Positions 9,151 to 23,398 of a stretch of DNA of 64,000 nucleotides are shown here, piece by piece. Each line of letters opens with the position of its first letter. Positions within the stretch are counted from its first letter, which is position 1. The position numbers and the translations under genes are program-made. The stretch lies in contig JAVFKD010000002.1 in assembly GCA_036429605.1 (NCBI GenBank), forward strand, positions 3,038,001 through 3,102,000, in the 5' to 3' direction. This stretch comes from Cladobotryum mycophilum (Eukaryota; Ascomycota; Sordariomycetes; Hypocreales; Hypocreaceae). Under the pieces are notes generated by a model. It did no database searches and was not told the DNA's origin. It worked only from the letters and a program-made list of their open reading frames with translations.

Positions 9151-12100
9151 CAGGTAAGGGCTTCTTCGTCTTCCCAGGGCTAGCCACTGGAACCTAGATA
9201 GGGGGACGGTAGACGCTGTGACGCGCTGGACCTTGCGTTTGGAATCGCGATTGCAGGGGGCTGTCCTTTTCTCTCTCCAGGCTCTGTTCCTCTTTCTCCC
9301 CGGAGCGTCAATGCTCTGTGGATGAGGTGCCGCCGCCGCCCATTGCCAGGCCAGGTCAGTGCTGAGGCTGATCCGAGTTTAAGGCTAAAAGTGACAAGCA
9401 GCAAGCACCAGCACCAGCACCAGCAGCAGGCAAGCAACCGTGAACTCACGCCATCCTCCCATCATTTGATCATATTCATCACTATGATTGATCAATCTCA
9501 GAAAGGCTATCGATCCACGATCCACGGCTCAACTCCAGCTTTTCCGTATCAACGAACGGACAGGCCTACCCCCGCGATCAGCCGCTCGTCTAAGCGAGGG
9601 ACTCTTGCAGTTGAGTCCATCCATAGGTAGGTATGATGGATGTACGTACTCGGCACTCTATCACGGTAAGGCCATCTAATAACCTCTAGCCAAGGCGGAA
9701 TGATCCAAGCTGCATGGATGATAGAGTTCGTCCTCCAATGCCAAGTTTCCGTCTGTTTCGAGTTGTGCTACGAGGCTGATTGCCCTTGATAGATCCGAGT
9801 ACCTACGCAAAAGTTGCATGGATAGCATAACATCAGAGATGATGAGCTTTGCTTTGTACATGCTCCTAACAATGAAACGAAACGAGAGCGAGACACAAAA
9901 CATGTCGTTACAAAGGTTCCATGTAACAATACATTCGTCTTCTTCTTCTTTTTTCTTCTTTTTTTTTTCAAACTCCCCGAAGTCTTCTCTGCATAGATCA
10001 TGCTCTAGCTCACCAGCTATCATGAGAAGAAGCGTACTTGTACCAATCGTATCTGAACCCTGACACCTCAATCGGATCCACAGACTTAAACAGCAAGCGC
10101 CATGTTACGTAGCCGGCCGTATTTTTTTCAGGTTCCCTATTGCCTGGATCATGGATCATGATCTACTGCCGGGCCGCAGTGGTCAAACGACCTCCCGCCC
10201 AACAGCCCTCCGAGATGGGATACGGCTTACCTACGGTTTAGGCATAGGCTACACGAAACACGGAGACACCTTTGTCGCATCATTCATGAGGGAAGAGGTG
10301 TAAAGGGTTAAAAAAAAAAGGCCCGTGAGAAGGAACGTTGATAGACAGGAAGAAATAAGAGAGGTGTCGACAGCACGGTCCTCCGAGCAGACTCGGGCCG
10401 GCCGCTTGATGTTTTTTTTTCCATAACCGAGCAGGCGAGGAGGATGGAGCGAGCTTCCATTCATGTCTAGATGTTGTGTCGTTGTTTGACACACAATCAG
10501 ACGCGCGACATTGGCAAACCCATTGATCCATGTCTCAGGAACCCTCCAATACGCAAGACTCAGAGACATGCGTATGAGACCACCCCCTTCCTTCATCAGC
10601 GGACCAATTATCAAATACTGCCGGTCCACAAGGAGGATCCAGAGACGCAGAAGACCCAAGGAACCCAGAAGACCCGTCACGGCGGCTCCATGAAGTCATG
10701 GAGGCCCAATGCCCATGGGATTGGACGACGATGGGGGAGGGGGGCTTCCAATCTCCATCGCCATCCCGTCCCTACCTGGCAGCCTTAGCTCGGGATTCGA
10801 AGCTGGGCGGCGCTAAACCTCACCTACAACGTCTCGACAAGAGAGGCTACAAAGCTAGAAGGGGGCAGGGATCATAGACGGCAACACGTGAAGTTCGGAA
10901 GTCGTTGCGCAAACGAATCCGTAGCTCTGGGTCCATGGGTGGTTGTGGTAACACGCAGTGGCATGGCCCTAATTAGATAGTGGCACACATTCCTCAGTTG
11001 ATGAAAGGCCGGTTGCAAGCCACAAAGATGGCGTAGCCGTTGAGAAGAGAGGCGAGGGAGGAATCGGAAATGGTTCAGTTGAACAAACGGGAAAACATTA
11101 TTGCAGCCTATGATGTGTCTCCAATGGCTATGGGACCGCCGTTGATGATGTATGTGCATACTGTACTACATATTGTATGCCGCCGAGAGCTCCGTGCCGG
11201 TAATTACGGGGTTAGCGGCAAACGAAACCTCGTGGACCAACAGCTTGTCCTCCTTTTCCTTCTTTTGATAAGGAGCTGATGAGAAGAGAGAGAAATAAAA
11301 TAGAAAAGCTATAGATAGGTTTAGAGTAGCACTGGCGGACGGAATATTGGGATCCGTCTGCCCGTTGAAGCAGTGCCCGAGAGAGAATGATTGCATTACA
11401 TATGTAAGTGCGGAGGGCGGAGCTTGCGCATGGAAGGAACCTTATACGATATGCTACTACAACAACTCTAAGAGACAAAAAAATAGCTCGTTGGAACTAC
11501 TAGATGGAAGAGAAGAAGGAAGAAGGTAAAAAAAAAAAAATTTTAACTGACCCTCAGAATTGAGGAATTCTGAAGAAGAAGAAAAGAACAGATGACGATG
11601 GTGAATATGAACCTGCACCCCTAATCCTGGTATATTGTGGATTCTGGAAGTTGGAACCACGAATGTGATACTACTGTATGGTTGGTTCACTAAGCCTGAT
11701 ACGATGCATGGACAATTGCCAGCTTTAGCCATGATGTTTCTGTGTGTGCGTATGTCGGTCCGAGCAACAAGAGGAGAAGAAGCGGGATTCCCAAAAGTGG
11801 AGGCTTGCTCTCTATGAAGTCAAAAAAAATGTGTGATGGAGGGAATCCATGCCATGGCTCGATGATCAACCAAGTTTTACGATTTCAATTTACCTACCTA
11901 TGCGTTGGGGTACAAGAACAAAAAAAAACAAAGCATGATGCATCATCGAATTACCGGCTTATACGAAAAAAACAAACTATGCCATGATACACATGGTAAT
12001 GTCAACTTTTATTTCCTCTTTTTGCTAATTTTCCCATCCCCCCTTTACTAATTACTATTAACATCAAACTACTCCCCCCCCATCAATCATTCTCGATAAT

Positions 12101-12593
12101 CGTTTCTTTCTGCCGCCACCGTCGTCCGCCTCTTTACCAACCTCGTGGTCACAGAGAAAAGAAAAGAAAAAAACAAACGTGGCAGAAATCAGGCTGGCAA
12201 GCCACCGGCGTCGCCGTCATGACGTTTCTGAAGGGGGCGTTGCTTTGCTGCAGGGGATCCCATAGTTACTTAGTAGTATGGTACGTAGTAGTAAACGGCT
12301 AACAGCTTTAACTCCCTTACTCACACTCAACCAGCCAGCTCGTCGAGAGAGAGAAAGTGAGAGGGGGAAAAATGCTGCGGCGCTAAAGCAGGTGCCGATT
12401 CGGGCGGGCTGCTTTCTGGGCTACCGGGTTTTGTCGTGCGTGCGTGCGTGGTGGGTGGATGGGCGGCGGCGGTGGCGGCGGCGGCAACCCGGACTGGCGG
12501 CTCGCCCGTGGTGCTGGTGCTGGTGCGTTTTCTTCTAAACGTTCCAGGTTGCATTGGAAAGAAAGAACAGACAAGAGAGATGCTGGTCGACTG

Positions 12594-12600
12594 GCACACA

Positions 12601-12641
<41 letters not shown>
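12594..12641. repeat. Compound (CA)n-(GA)n microsatellite
   Basis: About twelve CA units followed directly by about eleven GA units, in non-coding sequence of the desert. Confidence 0.95.
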
Positions 12642-13293
12642 CGCAGGGTAGTACCAAGAAAGAAAACGGTGTGGTAGGTGTTTGGGAACGAACGATCGTC
12701 TTGCATCTCTTTCCGCTACGCAACCCGGCTGGGTCCAGCCGAGGTGGGGTCACGCTTCGGGGACCGCGATGGGCCTGGTGGGGAGAGGCGGACGGGGGAG
12801 GGTGAAGAGAAGAAGGGGGTTTTTTTTCTTCTTCTGCTTTTTTCCCCCCTCTCTTTCTCTGGAACTGCTGGAACAAAAAACCAGGCACCAGTTGAATATC
12901 GATAGTTTATAGGTGGGATTTGTTTTTTCTTTGGGGATCGAAAGGGGGTGGAAGGGTCTCCGTTTTCGGCATGTCCTTTTGTTGCAAAGGCAGAAAATTT
13001 GTTCTGTTGCAGAAGCCCACACACCTCACCTGCATATCATCATTCGAAGATGGACGAACATTCTTTTTTACAGCGTAGTACAGGGTTATGACATGTAAAG
13101 GATTTTTTGGTTTTCGTTTTTTTGGGGGGGAGTCTTTTTCTCTCTTCATGATTCTGAAATTCCGTCGAATTTTCTGGCACGTCTTCTTTTCTTCTGTCTT
13201 GGAATGGATGCTATCATTTTGATTGTCTCTGATTTGATACACTTCATTCATTCATTCGCCTTCATCCTTTATCCTTTATCCTCATCACCTACC

Positions 13294-13318
13294 CCCACAC
13301 ACACACACACACACACAC
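13294..13318. repeat. (CA)n microsatellite
   Basis: About twelve CA units preceded by a short C run; non-coding. Confidence 0.95.
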
Positions 13319-16300
13319 CTTGTAGACTAAATCACCAGAAATACCCGGTTTAGTGCCGCCTTCCCAATGTCGTCACATGCACTATTGTTTTTAAAAGCGG
13401 TGGGACGTGATGAACTGATGATGCTTTATTTGTGTACACATGAGTGGATGGACTAAGAAGATATGGTCATGCTTTTTTTTTTTTGTTAACATTCCGCACC
13501 TCGAGTCCACAAGTTTGGCGCACACACCACACACACTTGATGATTTTGACACTTGGAGCCGTGACGATGACAACATGCAATGACGAAGAGGGGGGTTGAC
13601 AAGGAAAGAGGGAGAGAGAGAAAAGAGAGAGAAAGAAACGTCCATCTTGTGTGACACTGCTACTAAAACTCCACAACGGTCTGCCGTGTCACATCCAAAC
13701 ACACTTTGCGCATCCATCAGCGACGCAGTCAGTCTCCTCCCCTCCACACCTTACCCTATAAATTCTAGCCGCGTTTGCCTCGATGGATTATCCAGAACAA
13801 AGGACCCTGCAGTGCCCCTAGTTGAAGGTCAGTCCTATGAGATCAGAGTGCAGATACAAAACCAAGGTTCGAATCTCTGCTGCCTGCCTGCCTGTTCATC
13901 AACTTGTCTAGAAGAAGAAAAAGAAGAAGAAAGGACAAGCTCGGAATATCATCACGGCAATTGTCTGGTTGTGTCGAGAGGCGGGAATGATCTGCAAGCA
14001 CACACAACCACACACAAACATGGTGGGCGCACTGATCGGATTCTCAACTTTGCCATGGTGATCTGATCTTCAGGCAACCACACAACCAAGTATCCGCCTT
14101 ATTAGTAGCCCGTTGCCCGTCTACCACCGCCTCTGCTATAGCAAGCATCTAGTATCAAAGCACCTTTAAGCCATACACAGTACGACCGAATAAACATATT
14201 TTCAACAACCGAACATTATACTTTTTTTTCTTCTTTTTTTTGCCTTCTACGCCCCACTGCCTGTTCAATGGGAACGTGCGAGAGAGCCCTACGATCGATG
14301 CGCCCCTTGATGATTTCCCATCAGTAACCGCATCAAACCAGTCCCGTCTCGTACAAGTAATCCATGGATCCGAGCATCATGTACCTACAAATCAGAAATT
14401 CCACCCTAGAATGCCATCCATTTCAAATTCTTCTGCTTTGCTTTGCTTTGGCGTGCCTCGACGATTTTAGCCGGCAGCATGCCGAGCTGTCTCACTTCTT
14501 GTGGCTTGAGGCTCGAGCTCATTCTGTATTTTCCTCCTTGCCCACACGCCCCCTCCATCTTGGCCCTACGCACAACGTACAAGTATGTAAATGCAAAACG
14601 CACCTACCCATGACAGCTCTCTCACTCTCTCTTTTTCTGCCTGCCTGTCTCTCTGTCCATGTCTCTGCTCACCTACTCTAAAACCCTTTCTTTTTCTCTC
14701 TCTTTCTTCTCCCATTCGTTTCAGGGGTTCTAGCTTTAAAGGGGGGAGTAGTATTCGTTTCCACATGCGGCAGCCGTGGGTTAAGCAAAACAAAATAATA
14801 ATCATACGACAATTTGTCTCTCAAAAAACCCATCTATTTGCTTGCTTCAAAAGTACAAAGCATGAGATTGTATAACGTATTAGTCTTGACTTTTCGGGCA
14901 TGACGAAGAGACGGACTGATTTACTTTGAGACTATGAAACTGATGCTGACAAACTTGTCTCGCGTACCTTTTTCTTTTCTTTTTCTTTCTTTCTTTTTTC
15001 TGTTCTTCATTCTCGAAGCTCTCTGTCTGTTTCCGTCTCTCTCTTCCTCACCCTCGTTCGTCCTGGCGGGGTATCTGTAGCTACCTGAGACAAATCAGAA
15101 TAATAATAACAAAAATGCAGAGCTGACATGTGCTTTGCGTTCAAGGCACGCAGCGAATTGGAAGCGTTCCGTGAGGGAAACGAACGAGTCAAATGGGGGG
15201 AGATGTCAGCAATAAGTTTCGGTTGCGCTTCGGTTGTATCATCGTTACCCGCATCATCATCGTCATCATCAACATCGGTTTTCTTTTTTCTTTTCTTTTT
15301 TCTTTTCTTTTTTTCTTTTGAGCTAGAATCGAGATCCAAGCTCGAGAAGGAGTTTTGATATTGATAGTTTGGTAGCAAAGCGCTCAAGCCCCCCTTCCTT
15401 CCAGACATTTTGGGAATCTCTTCATTCTGTGGTTCCTTAGGTAGATTGCAGATACATGGTACATGATTAAACCAACCCATTAGATTCTGCGAGTCGCAAC
15501 TACTGCAGCCCTGTACACGGACTGTAAGCATTCGACGGGGTCGCATACGTGGTTGTGATGCAACTTGATGAACAGTGCTTTGGACTCGTATGCAAAAACA
15601 AAAACAAAAATAAAATAACAAAAGGTCCCCAGACCGACTTTCTTACGATCGACACTTTGAGTGAATATGAGGAGGGAGAGAGAGAAAGAAAGAAAAAAAA
15701 AAAAGAGGCGTAATTAAGATGAGTTGCCAAAAAAACTACTCATTTCGATTTTCCAATGGGAGAAATTGAAGTCTATCAGTTACGGATATACCGAAATGTA
15801 GCTGTAAAAGAAGACTCTGTGTTTGGTTTGGTTTGCTATAATGGAGGGAGGGGTGTAGTGGTGGTAGTGGTGGTGATAGTGGGTGGTGGACCAGGGAGCT
15901 GGAGCTTTGGCCCCCCACCGCCGCCTGCTCACCACGTTTTTGACGAGAGAGAGAGAGAGAGAGAGAGCATCATCCATCGATTGGAATGGATCCATGAATG
16001 CCAATGGATTTGATTTGGTTCGATTTGATTGATTGCGTTTGAACGAGTGAGCTTGTTGAGCACAGTACTTGGGCAAGGCATGTCAGGTTATCCGGTGACG
16101 GACCGGATAAATGCCCGTACATAATACCTACTTACCTAGTAGTATGTACGTACATGCAAGAGAAACAAGAAGAAAGACACAAAACCAAGCCACTTCTCCG
16201 GGTTCCTCCGTAGTACGTACCTTGCTAAGGTACACCATATACTCCGTACATACAAACAATACGTGCATGCGCGCATTGCATTTCGTTTACAAGGCGCAAG

Positions 16301-19300
16301 GCATAATAGGGCAGGGCAGGGCAAGGTTAAGGCAAGGTAACAAGACAGGACCTTTTAGTCTACAGCTCAACTCAGTTGATGGATGGGCCGAAAGCTAGAT
16401 CCCTGGTACTGGGTATCATGGATGGATGGGGGAGGGAGTGTTCGGTAGTTCACAACCCCACCCGGCTGGGATGCCAGCTTCACAAGCCACCACCACTTAC
16501 CATTACCACCTCCTCTCCTCTCATGTGAGTACATCAGACTGTCCGCATCCACATCTGCAGCATCATCATTGTTTCTTGGCATAACGGCGTGCCGTTTCTG
16601 GCCCTACCGCCCCCCTTCTCCCCTCTTCTTTAGTTCGTAAGAAGTTATGGCAATCCGCGAGAGGCGTGTTCATGTGATCAGACTAAATTTTTTTTTTTTT
16701 TTTTTTTGGTTTGTTCTCATGTCTATCCTGGAATGATCTTCGCTTGCCCTTGTTTTCCAACTTGTCCCTGGTGGCGTTGTCTGTCACAGACCGATTATCG
16801 CCATCGCCGGATGATGATGAGGGGAGAAGAAAGAAGAAAAAAAGAGGTCAAAGTCACAGTGTCCATGTTTTGTATGACTGCCAATGGTGAATCATTGATG
16901 AATCCATATAGAAAATGATCATCGCGATCATGTCCATGCGTTCGTAGGAATTCATGGATGCCTGCCTGCCTGCCTGCCTATACGCACTGCATTGTTCAGT
17001 AAGGATGACCCGTTTTCCCTTTCTCGATCCGATCCTACCTATGCTGTTGGTCAGACCAACACAATGGAACTTTTTATCTTCTTCTTCTTCTCTTTTTCTT
17101 TCTTCGCCCTTCCCTTTTTGACAACAAACCTTGAACCCATGATCCCATGACTCTCTAATCCTGTTGACCGAATCTTGACCGCTGTTCTTCTACCTTGAAA
17201 GAAAGCAAGTTAATCTTACCACCAACTCATTCACTCATTCACCCGTGACACACTCCCTCTAGTATACCTACACACACACTGTAAATCCATCCCCCCTGAC
17301 CATCTTTTTATTCGCCCGGACATATTTTTAGATCTTCCTTGCTTGTGTACTTACTTGTACTACTTCCTTCTCCAACGGCGTGGCGGGGCTGAAATCGTCG
17401 ATGGCGGGGTGCCCGGGAACCCTGGAGCCCCATTCCTACCTTAGTAGTTGCTAGTACAAGTATGTATGTAGTTGTGACAGTGGAAACCCATGAACGGAAC
17501 AGAATGGATGGATGGATCTAATCAAGTAGCGGTCACCCTTGAGAGAGAGCAAAAATAAAATAAAAATGGGGTTGTTTTATTTTAACCGAACCGAGAAATG
17601 GGGATTTTATCACTTCAGTTTGTTTTAATTATTCCACATTGAAAGAGAGAGACAGAAAGGTGATCATCGCCCTGCAAGCCTCTTTTGGAAAATGACAAGG
17701 TGAAAAGGGTGCAAAGGGCTTGGTTTCATCTTTTGTATCTTGCCCTACCTAAAACAGGCAATATTGGTTTCATCATGCTGTATAATACAATACAATCATG
17801 CACAATACTTGACATCCATACTCTAACTTATTACCTGTAATTGTACACTTAGCTTTGACATTTTGAGGCAAATCCTTTAGTACGAAAGAAACCCTGACGT
17901 ACTCCCCTCCTCTCATTCACTCACTCACTCACTCACTCATCGAGATGATGATGATGAAATGTGCTTTTTGACTGTAAGAATTTAGTCATCTATATCTTTG
18001 CTTCTTGGGGGAGGTGCTCCATGTGGTCCCGGAAATAACAGTTCATGTAAAACTTGTCTGCACTTGACTCTCGTTTAAACAAGCCACCATGAATCTTCTC
18101 CTCTGTGGCTTTTCTTCTTCTTCTTCTCTCTACGTAGCGAATGGATGACATAACATTGCCTAATGAGGTATCAAGTACTACGGAAGCAAGAATCTACAAT
18201 CTTCATCTCATCCTTACCTATCTCAACAACCACAACCACAACCACAACCACCACTGAACGAGACATCACGTCAACAAAGCACCGACCACGGAAGAAAAGA
18301 CCCGACGGCATAAAACAAGAGAGAGAGAAAGAGAAAGAAAGAAAGAAAAATCATCTCATTCTTCTTTCCCGCCTTTTTGTGTCTTACAATTATTAGTAGC
18401 TTGAGCGGAGAAGCATCACATATCTGGAAATGCTCTCCCGCTTGGGGCTGGGGGAACAAAAAAAAAAAAACTCGGGCCACCAGCTTACACGAGCGTTTTC
18501 ATGCAGTTATTGTTACTTTGCATTTGGTAGTAGCAAACATTGGATCTTTTTCTTTTTCTTTTATTGTTTCTGTCAAAAATGACACACAGACATACTTGTA
18601 GAACATAAGAAAGAAAGAGAGAAAAAAACAGATATTGATAGGCTATCTCTCTCGGGTCTTTTGTCAACTTCTGGACATGCATACCGAGGCTCTGCATGAA
18701 CTAGGTTCAAGACTTCAAGTTCTACTACCTAGTTGATAGACACTTTGCTGCACTCCATCACTCACCTCACTCCCCCCTTTTTTGTTTAAAACATTACCCA
18801 GCATCTGAGACAAGCAAGCAAGCAAGAAAGAGAGAGAGAGAGAGAGAGAAAAAGTTCTTTTGTCTTCTTATCAGCCACTTGTTTCAATCAAATCTGTCAA
18901 GTCCATTGTAACGATCCTTTGCTGTTGCAGTTTTTTTTTCTTTCCAACTCGGCATATCAAGCAATCGAAGGATCTGGACCTCGGCAGTTTTATTGCTATA
19001 CTGCCTTGCATTAGCCCTTGATCCTCGGCTGGCGGACTGTGAGAGAGAAAGAGAGAAGCCATCTGATAAACCGAATCTCTCACTCCCCTCCCTCTCTCCA
19101 ATAGCTCAAATCAAATCTATCCCAAGTGTATTCCGTACTCCATACCCCTTCCCAAGATCCAGAATAACTAGTAGTTTCTCCCCCCCAGTCTCGGCAGCCT
19201 ACCCCGTAATAAAGGTGCATCATCTCCAATGGAAACGTAACACCCGGCCCGAGCTGAATAGACACCCTCCCCCATTATCATCATCATCATCATCGTCCGC

Positions 19301-19715
19301 CTCATCATCTTCTTTACCTTGTTACAAAAGATCGTTCAAGAAGAAAGGCACAAAACTGAAACATACTGCTTCTCAAACATTCTTCTGTTTTCATTGGTGC
19401 GAATAATACCAAACAAAAAACCGTTTTCTCAGCCAAAGTGTTTCACACGCCTCGCTGACTTACCCGGTGGTCGGTCGGTCAGTAAGTCAGTCTAGGGAAT
19501 GAGAACAGTTCCCAGCCGGCTGGGTTGACAAACGCCCACCTCCACTTCCCACTCCCCTTTTTGTCCCTAAACGCGGTCATGGATCTGAGACTGGGGGGAG
19601 AGTATGAAGGGAAGGGAAGAAAAAAAAAAAAGAGTAGGGGGGACCCGTATCGCTTGTCTCGGCCCGTCATGTAGGGCTCATTTGTTCAATCTCGAATGAC
19701 GGGCGCGCTAGTTTA

Positions 19716-19746
19716 GGGAAAGGAAAGGAAAGGAAAGGAAAGGAAA
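19716..19746. repeat. GGAAA pentanucleotide array
   Basis: About six GGAAA units, 20 bp upstream of the (AAT)n array. Confidence 0.9.
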
Positions 19747-19764
19747 AGACAAAAAAGAAAAGAA

Positions 19765-19818
<54 letters not shown>
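19765..19818. repeat. (AAT)18 microsatellite
   Basis: A perfect run of about eighteen AAT units, the longest trinucleotide array in the window. It is non-coding; the poly-Tyr frame on the minus strand is a by-product. Confidence 0.95.
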
Positions 19819-20792
19819 CTTCAGAAGGAGAGAGAAAGAGAGGGGGGGAGGGAAAATCACACTCCTTTGATAACCTAACCTCCTGAAGGAAACTCAACTC
19901 CGTGTTTGTGGCTTGAGGCGAAAGGGCATCAAGCAAAAAGTTGTGTTTAGGCAACAGTCCTAGTCCCTTTGGAAGATCAAAGGCCGGCCTGCATTAGTTT
20001 ACATGTTACATTTTCCTTTATTCGCCCCGGTGCTAAACATTGAACCCATCCATCTACCTAGTACGCAGTCTTTTCTCTCTCTCTCTCTTCTCCCTCCCTC
20101 TTTCTCTCAGGCCATTTTTATTTTATTTTATTAAAAAAAATTTATTCTCCGAGCATGTGCATATGTAGAGCACAGACTAGCTCTTGTGGATTTTTTTATT
20201 ACGATTATCTGCAAGGGGGAGGTGTTTCTCTCGGAATCTCACATGTCAGGGGCTCAACAACTCTCGTCACCCCCTTGACAGAATCACTAGTACCGAGCAT
20301 GAGACGGGACATGTGGAGAGAGATCAGGGTTGAGATCTGCCGGCTTCATCTGTTCCGGCCGCTTGGATACGAACTTTGTCTGAAACAGTGAGACGAAACA
20401 CTATCAGCTCTTTCTCTCTCTCTACCTGCCTGTCTGTCTCTCTGACTCCCTCCTTCTCTTTCCTTCTCTGCTGTCTCTCCGCCATCTCTCCGCGGCATTG
20501 AGTCGTCTCCTCTCTCTCACGGGTAGTGGAGCAGTATGGATCCCCTACCCAACACAAGGCTGATCAGAGCTGAGAAACTGTCTGAGGCATAGTGGTTCCC
20601 TTTTTGACACGGCTGGAGAAACATTGCCCGTTGTAAGGCTTGCATACTGAAGCTTTGTAATTACATGTCGTATCGTTCCCCATAATTCTAATGACGTGGT
20701 GCAATGACATCCAACTCCTTCCCGTGCCATAACCCAAAAAAAAATCCTTAATCTCAACTCAACTCAACCTAACCCCTGAGGACACCGATCGA

Positions 20793-23398
20793 CTATGCAA
20801 AGTCGTCATCATCTGCTCCGCTAATCCTCTTCTCACCAACCTCTCGGATCTTTTCTCCCAGAATGGTACGGCCATATCTCTCGGCCACCTTGTAGGCCGC
20901 TTCCATCATGCGACCCGTTCGGTCACGCATCAGCTCCACCATCTCCAGAGCCCGCATACCCCGGTCTTCACCTTCACGGCACTCCACAGCCAGGAGCTGC
21001 AGTAGTGTCTTGTCAAGCTCCAGCTCAATGCGAGACAGCAGAGACCGTTGGGTATGACTGCCGGACGTGGCATCCACCAGGTCCCGTAATTGTGCTGCCT
21101 GCACCCCCTTGAGCAGGAATTCCTGCTCCAGCTTCCTTGTCTCGGCACCTTCTTCTTCCTCTTCCTCTTCTTTGTCATCATCCATTGCATCGCCGTCTCC
21201 ACCCTCCTTGTCCCGCTTCTTCTCCTTGGGAGGATTCGCCAGGGGGATAGAGAACTCAAACTCTGATAGGAGAGGCCGCGGGAAGTATGGATGCTGATCA
21301 CCTCCTTTTAGAATGATACAGTGGAACTTATTTTCAGCTACTGCAATGGGGTAGTACGTCTCATGCTTTTTCCCAGAAGCCAGGCGGTCTAGCAGACGAG
21401 TGTCAAGCAGAGGTACCCATGAAGCACGCGATGGTTGGCGCCAGTGTAGCAACGTGAGTAGTGTGCCCGTGGAGTCGTATATACATGGATCCTATCCTTT
21501 GATTAGTTGTTGCCATTGCCATCATTTTGAATTGTACCTACTCCGTTGTCTGAGAAAAAGACGCTCTTGAGAGTTGCGCCTTCTGGAAGGGCTACTGTAT
21601 CCTCATTCTGGCAGATTTCATCCCGCTTAATGTTCTCTATTGTATAGAGGAGCCTCGTGTTCCCGTCAGGAGCAACGGGTCCGTTGCCTATTGTGAGCAC
21701 GTAATCTCTCCAACTTGCGCAGGTAACCATTGGCGTACTCTTGGGGCGGTAGACTTTGTACGGCATGCCGAATAGTGTAAATACACGCACATAGTTGGCC
21801 GTGGTAACAACCGTAACAAATGATTCGCTCAGTGACATTGCTGTAATAGCTTCACCTTTAGGAAGCTGTGTCCGCCAGTCAGATCTCTGTGTCCATGTCT
21901 CATGGGGTCGATAGAAGATGGTGGCCGGCATATCATCCTTTGGTGGACAAGAGAAGAGAGTGCCGTGCTCATTCAGGCAAGCCTTGTCATACAAAAATGT
22001 ATCCGTAAAGTGAAAGTCTCTGTGAAATTCATGATCATAAAACTCCACTGTGACGGTATGGTGCGAATCTTGATCCACGGTCCAGACGAACCCAATAAGA
22101 TTCAAGCACAGATACTTTCTATTTCCCCTCCATGGTGTTGATCCAGGTTGAAACGCTTCATGATATTGGGGTTCTGCAAGTTGTCTCCTCTTGCTTGGTA
22201 AACCAGCCAATACCTCATCATCTTCACGACCTCTCTTCAGACCACCAGTTGTATATCCGGCGCCGTCGTCATCCACCACAAAGTCATCCTCGTCCCCATC
22301 ACCATCTCCCAGGAAAGAATCAAGGCTCCCCAACGATTCTCGGCGTGGCCTAGTGGGGATATCGATGCGTCTGTTATTGTTGGCTGGAGGGGGTCTTCGA
22401 TTGGCAGATATTTCTGATAGGGGATCATGAATGAATGGCGACGGTTGCATGGCCATTTTCAACAGTGGAAAGAACTGATCAGGGAGAAAGTCTGGGTAGA
22501 TGTAGACTTCTCCATCTGTCGTTGTAAACGAGATGATATTCTTGGAAGGGTGCCAGGCCAGGTCAATGACATTAGAATAATCATATCGTTGGATGACGCT
22601 CTGGCTCTTGGTTTCCCAGATCAACACCTTTCCGCCCTTGCAAGCTGTTGCCAGCATTGCTCCATTGGGAGACCAGGCAATGGCCGTGATGTCGCCAAAA
22701 TGACCATTGGCGAAGCCCCGCTGCTTCTCCCAGTCGTTTTTGGATATCACCTGGATATCCCTCGTCGGTGTTGGCACGGCAAAGGCTCTCCCATCGGGAT
22801 GCCAGACAGCCTTGGTCGAGACTTCGGAATCGCTATCCACGGCACCAATGATTCCATCAACCTTGTGTATCAATTGGGGCTCCTCCGAGGTGAGCGAATA
22901 GATGTAGATGATGCCGTCAACGCATGAGACTGCGGCAAGCCGACCATTGGGATCCAAGCTCACGTGGCGACTGGCACGGCCATGCTCTTTCAAATGCTTG
23001 ACTTGGGTGATTTCCTTTGTATTGACAATCTTGACGCTCAGCTCATCGCTTGCCACCGCGCACCATTGCGAATCGGCGGATAGGGACACATCCCTTATTG
23101 GGAGCGAGGTTCGGATAATGAATCGCTCAAAGTTGGCGGCGCTGAGAGAGTACAGGCTGACAGTACCATCCTCGGATCCAACAACGAAGAAGTCTTGGGA
23201 AGACGAAACCGCGACATTCTGCTCTTGGCAATCATCGATATTCGTTGGCTCGCCGTCTGAGCCTGTTTTATAGAGTCGAATGGTGTTGTTGGAGCCGACG
23301 GTGACGAGCCGTGTGCCATCGGTTGTGTAGGCACATCGTGTGGTGCCTTGGGTATGCGCTGGGCGAGGCCGAGGTCGAGGGGCAAGTGTCGAATCCAT
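20793..23398 (-). CDS. mcl1: Mcl1/Ctf4/SepB (WDHD1-type) replisome adaptor
   Basis: Two exons, 23398-21542 and 21491-20793, joined by a 50 bp intron with a GTAGGT donor, an ACTAATC branch region and a TAG acceptor. Together they encode 851 residues. The N-terminal third is a WD40 propeller (CAYTTDGTRLVTVGSNNTIR at the start, later repeats to about 330). The central part (about 410-690) holds the second propeller-like domain typical of SepB/Mcl1 (YLCLNLIGFVWTVDQD, HDFHF-like and DNGDPCIYDSTGTLLTL segments). The C terminus is helical and has a long Glu run. Family knowledge: Ctf4/Mcl1 is a nuclear trimeric hub that links CMG helicase to DNA polymerase alpha and is needed for chromosome transmission; fungal members lack the HMG box of animal WDHD1, as here. 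It is divergent to the WD40 gene at 23805, 406 bp away. Confidence 0.9.

Larger units (their letters stand above)
8351..12593. other. Gene desert, part 2
   Basis: No supportable gene. Contains an A/AAATA tract (8419-8469), a (TCA)8 array, a GGAGTA array and a GCCTAA array. Open frames such as 9676-10071 (minus) and 10249-10680 (minus) lack start context, family motifs or intron signals and are probably chance frames. A tRNA T-arm-like sequence at 9075-9105 is discussed under findings. Confidence 0.45.
12642..20792. other. Gene desert, part 3
   Basis: No supportable gene over 8 kb. The sequence is rich in polypyrimidine and polypurine tracts and simple repeats: (CA)n at 13294-13318, (GA)n at 15943-15967 and 18828-18849, T20 at 16688-16707, CACT units at 17919-17940, GGAAA units at 19716-19746, (AAT)n at 19765-19818. 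The longest frame, 204 codons at 15007-15621 minus, is mostly repeat-encoded Lys and Asp. One exact TACTCCGTA lies at 16240-16248. Long non-coding transcripts or distal control elements are possible but unproven. Confidence 0.5.

Noticed and set aside
13801..13890. Possible tRNA with B-box GGTTCGAATC
   Set aside because: The T-stem has a mismatch and a wobble pair, and no acceptor or anticodon arm can be formed.
13596..14066. 156-codon plus-strand open frame
   Set aside because: Begins in a purine repeat and shows no recognisable domain; consistent with a chance frame.
15007..15621. 204-codon minus-strand open frame in the gene desert
   Set aside because: Much of it is Lys and Asp runs encoded by CTT/TTC and CAT repeats; no family motif, intron support or codon bias.
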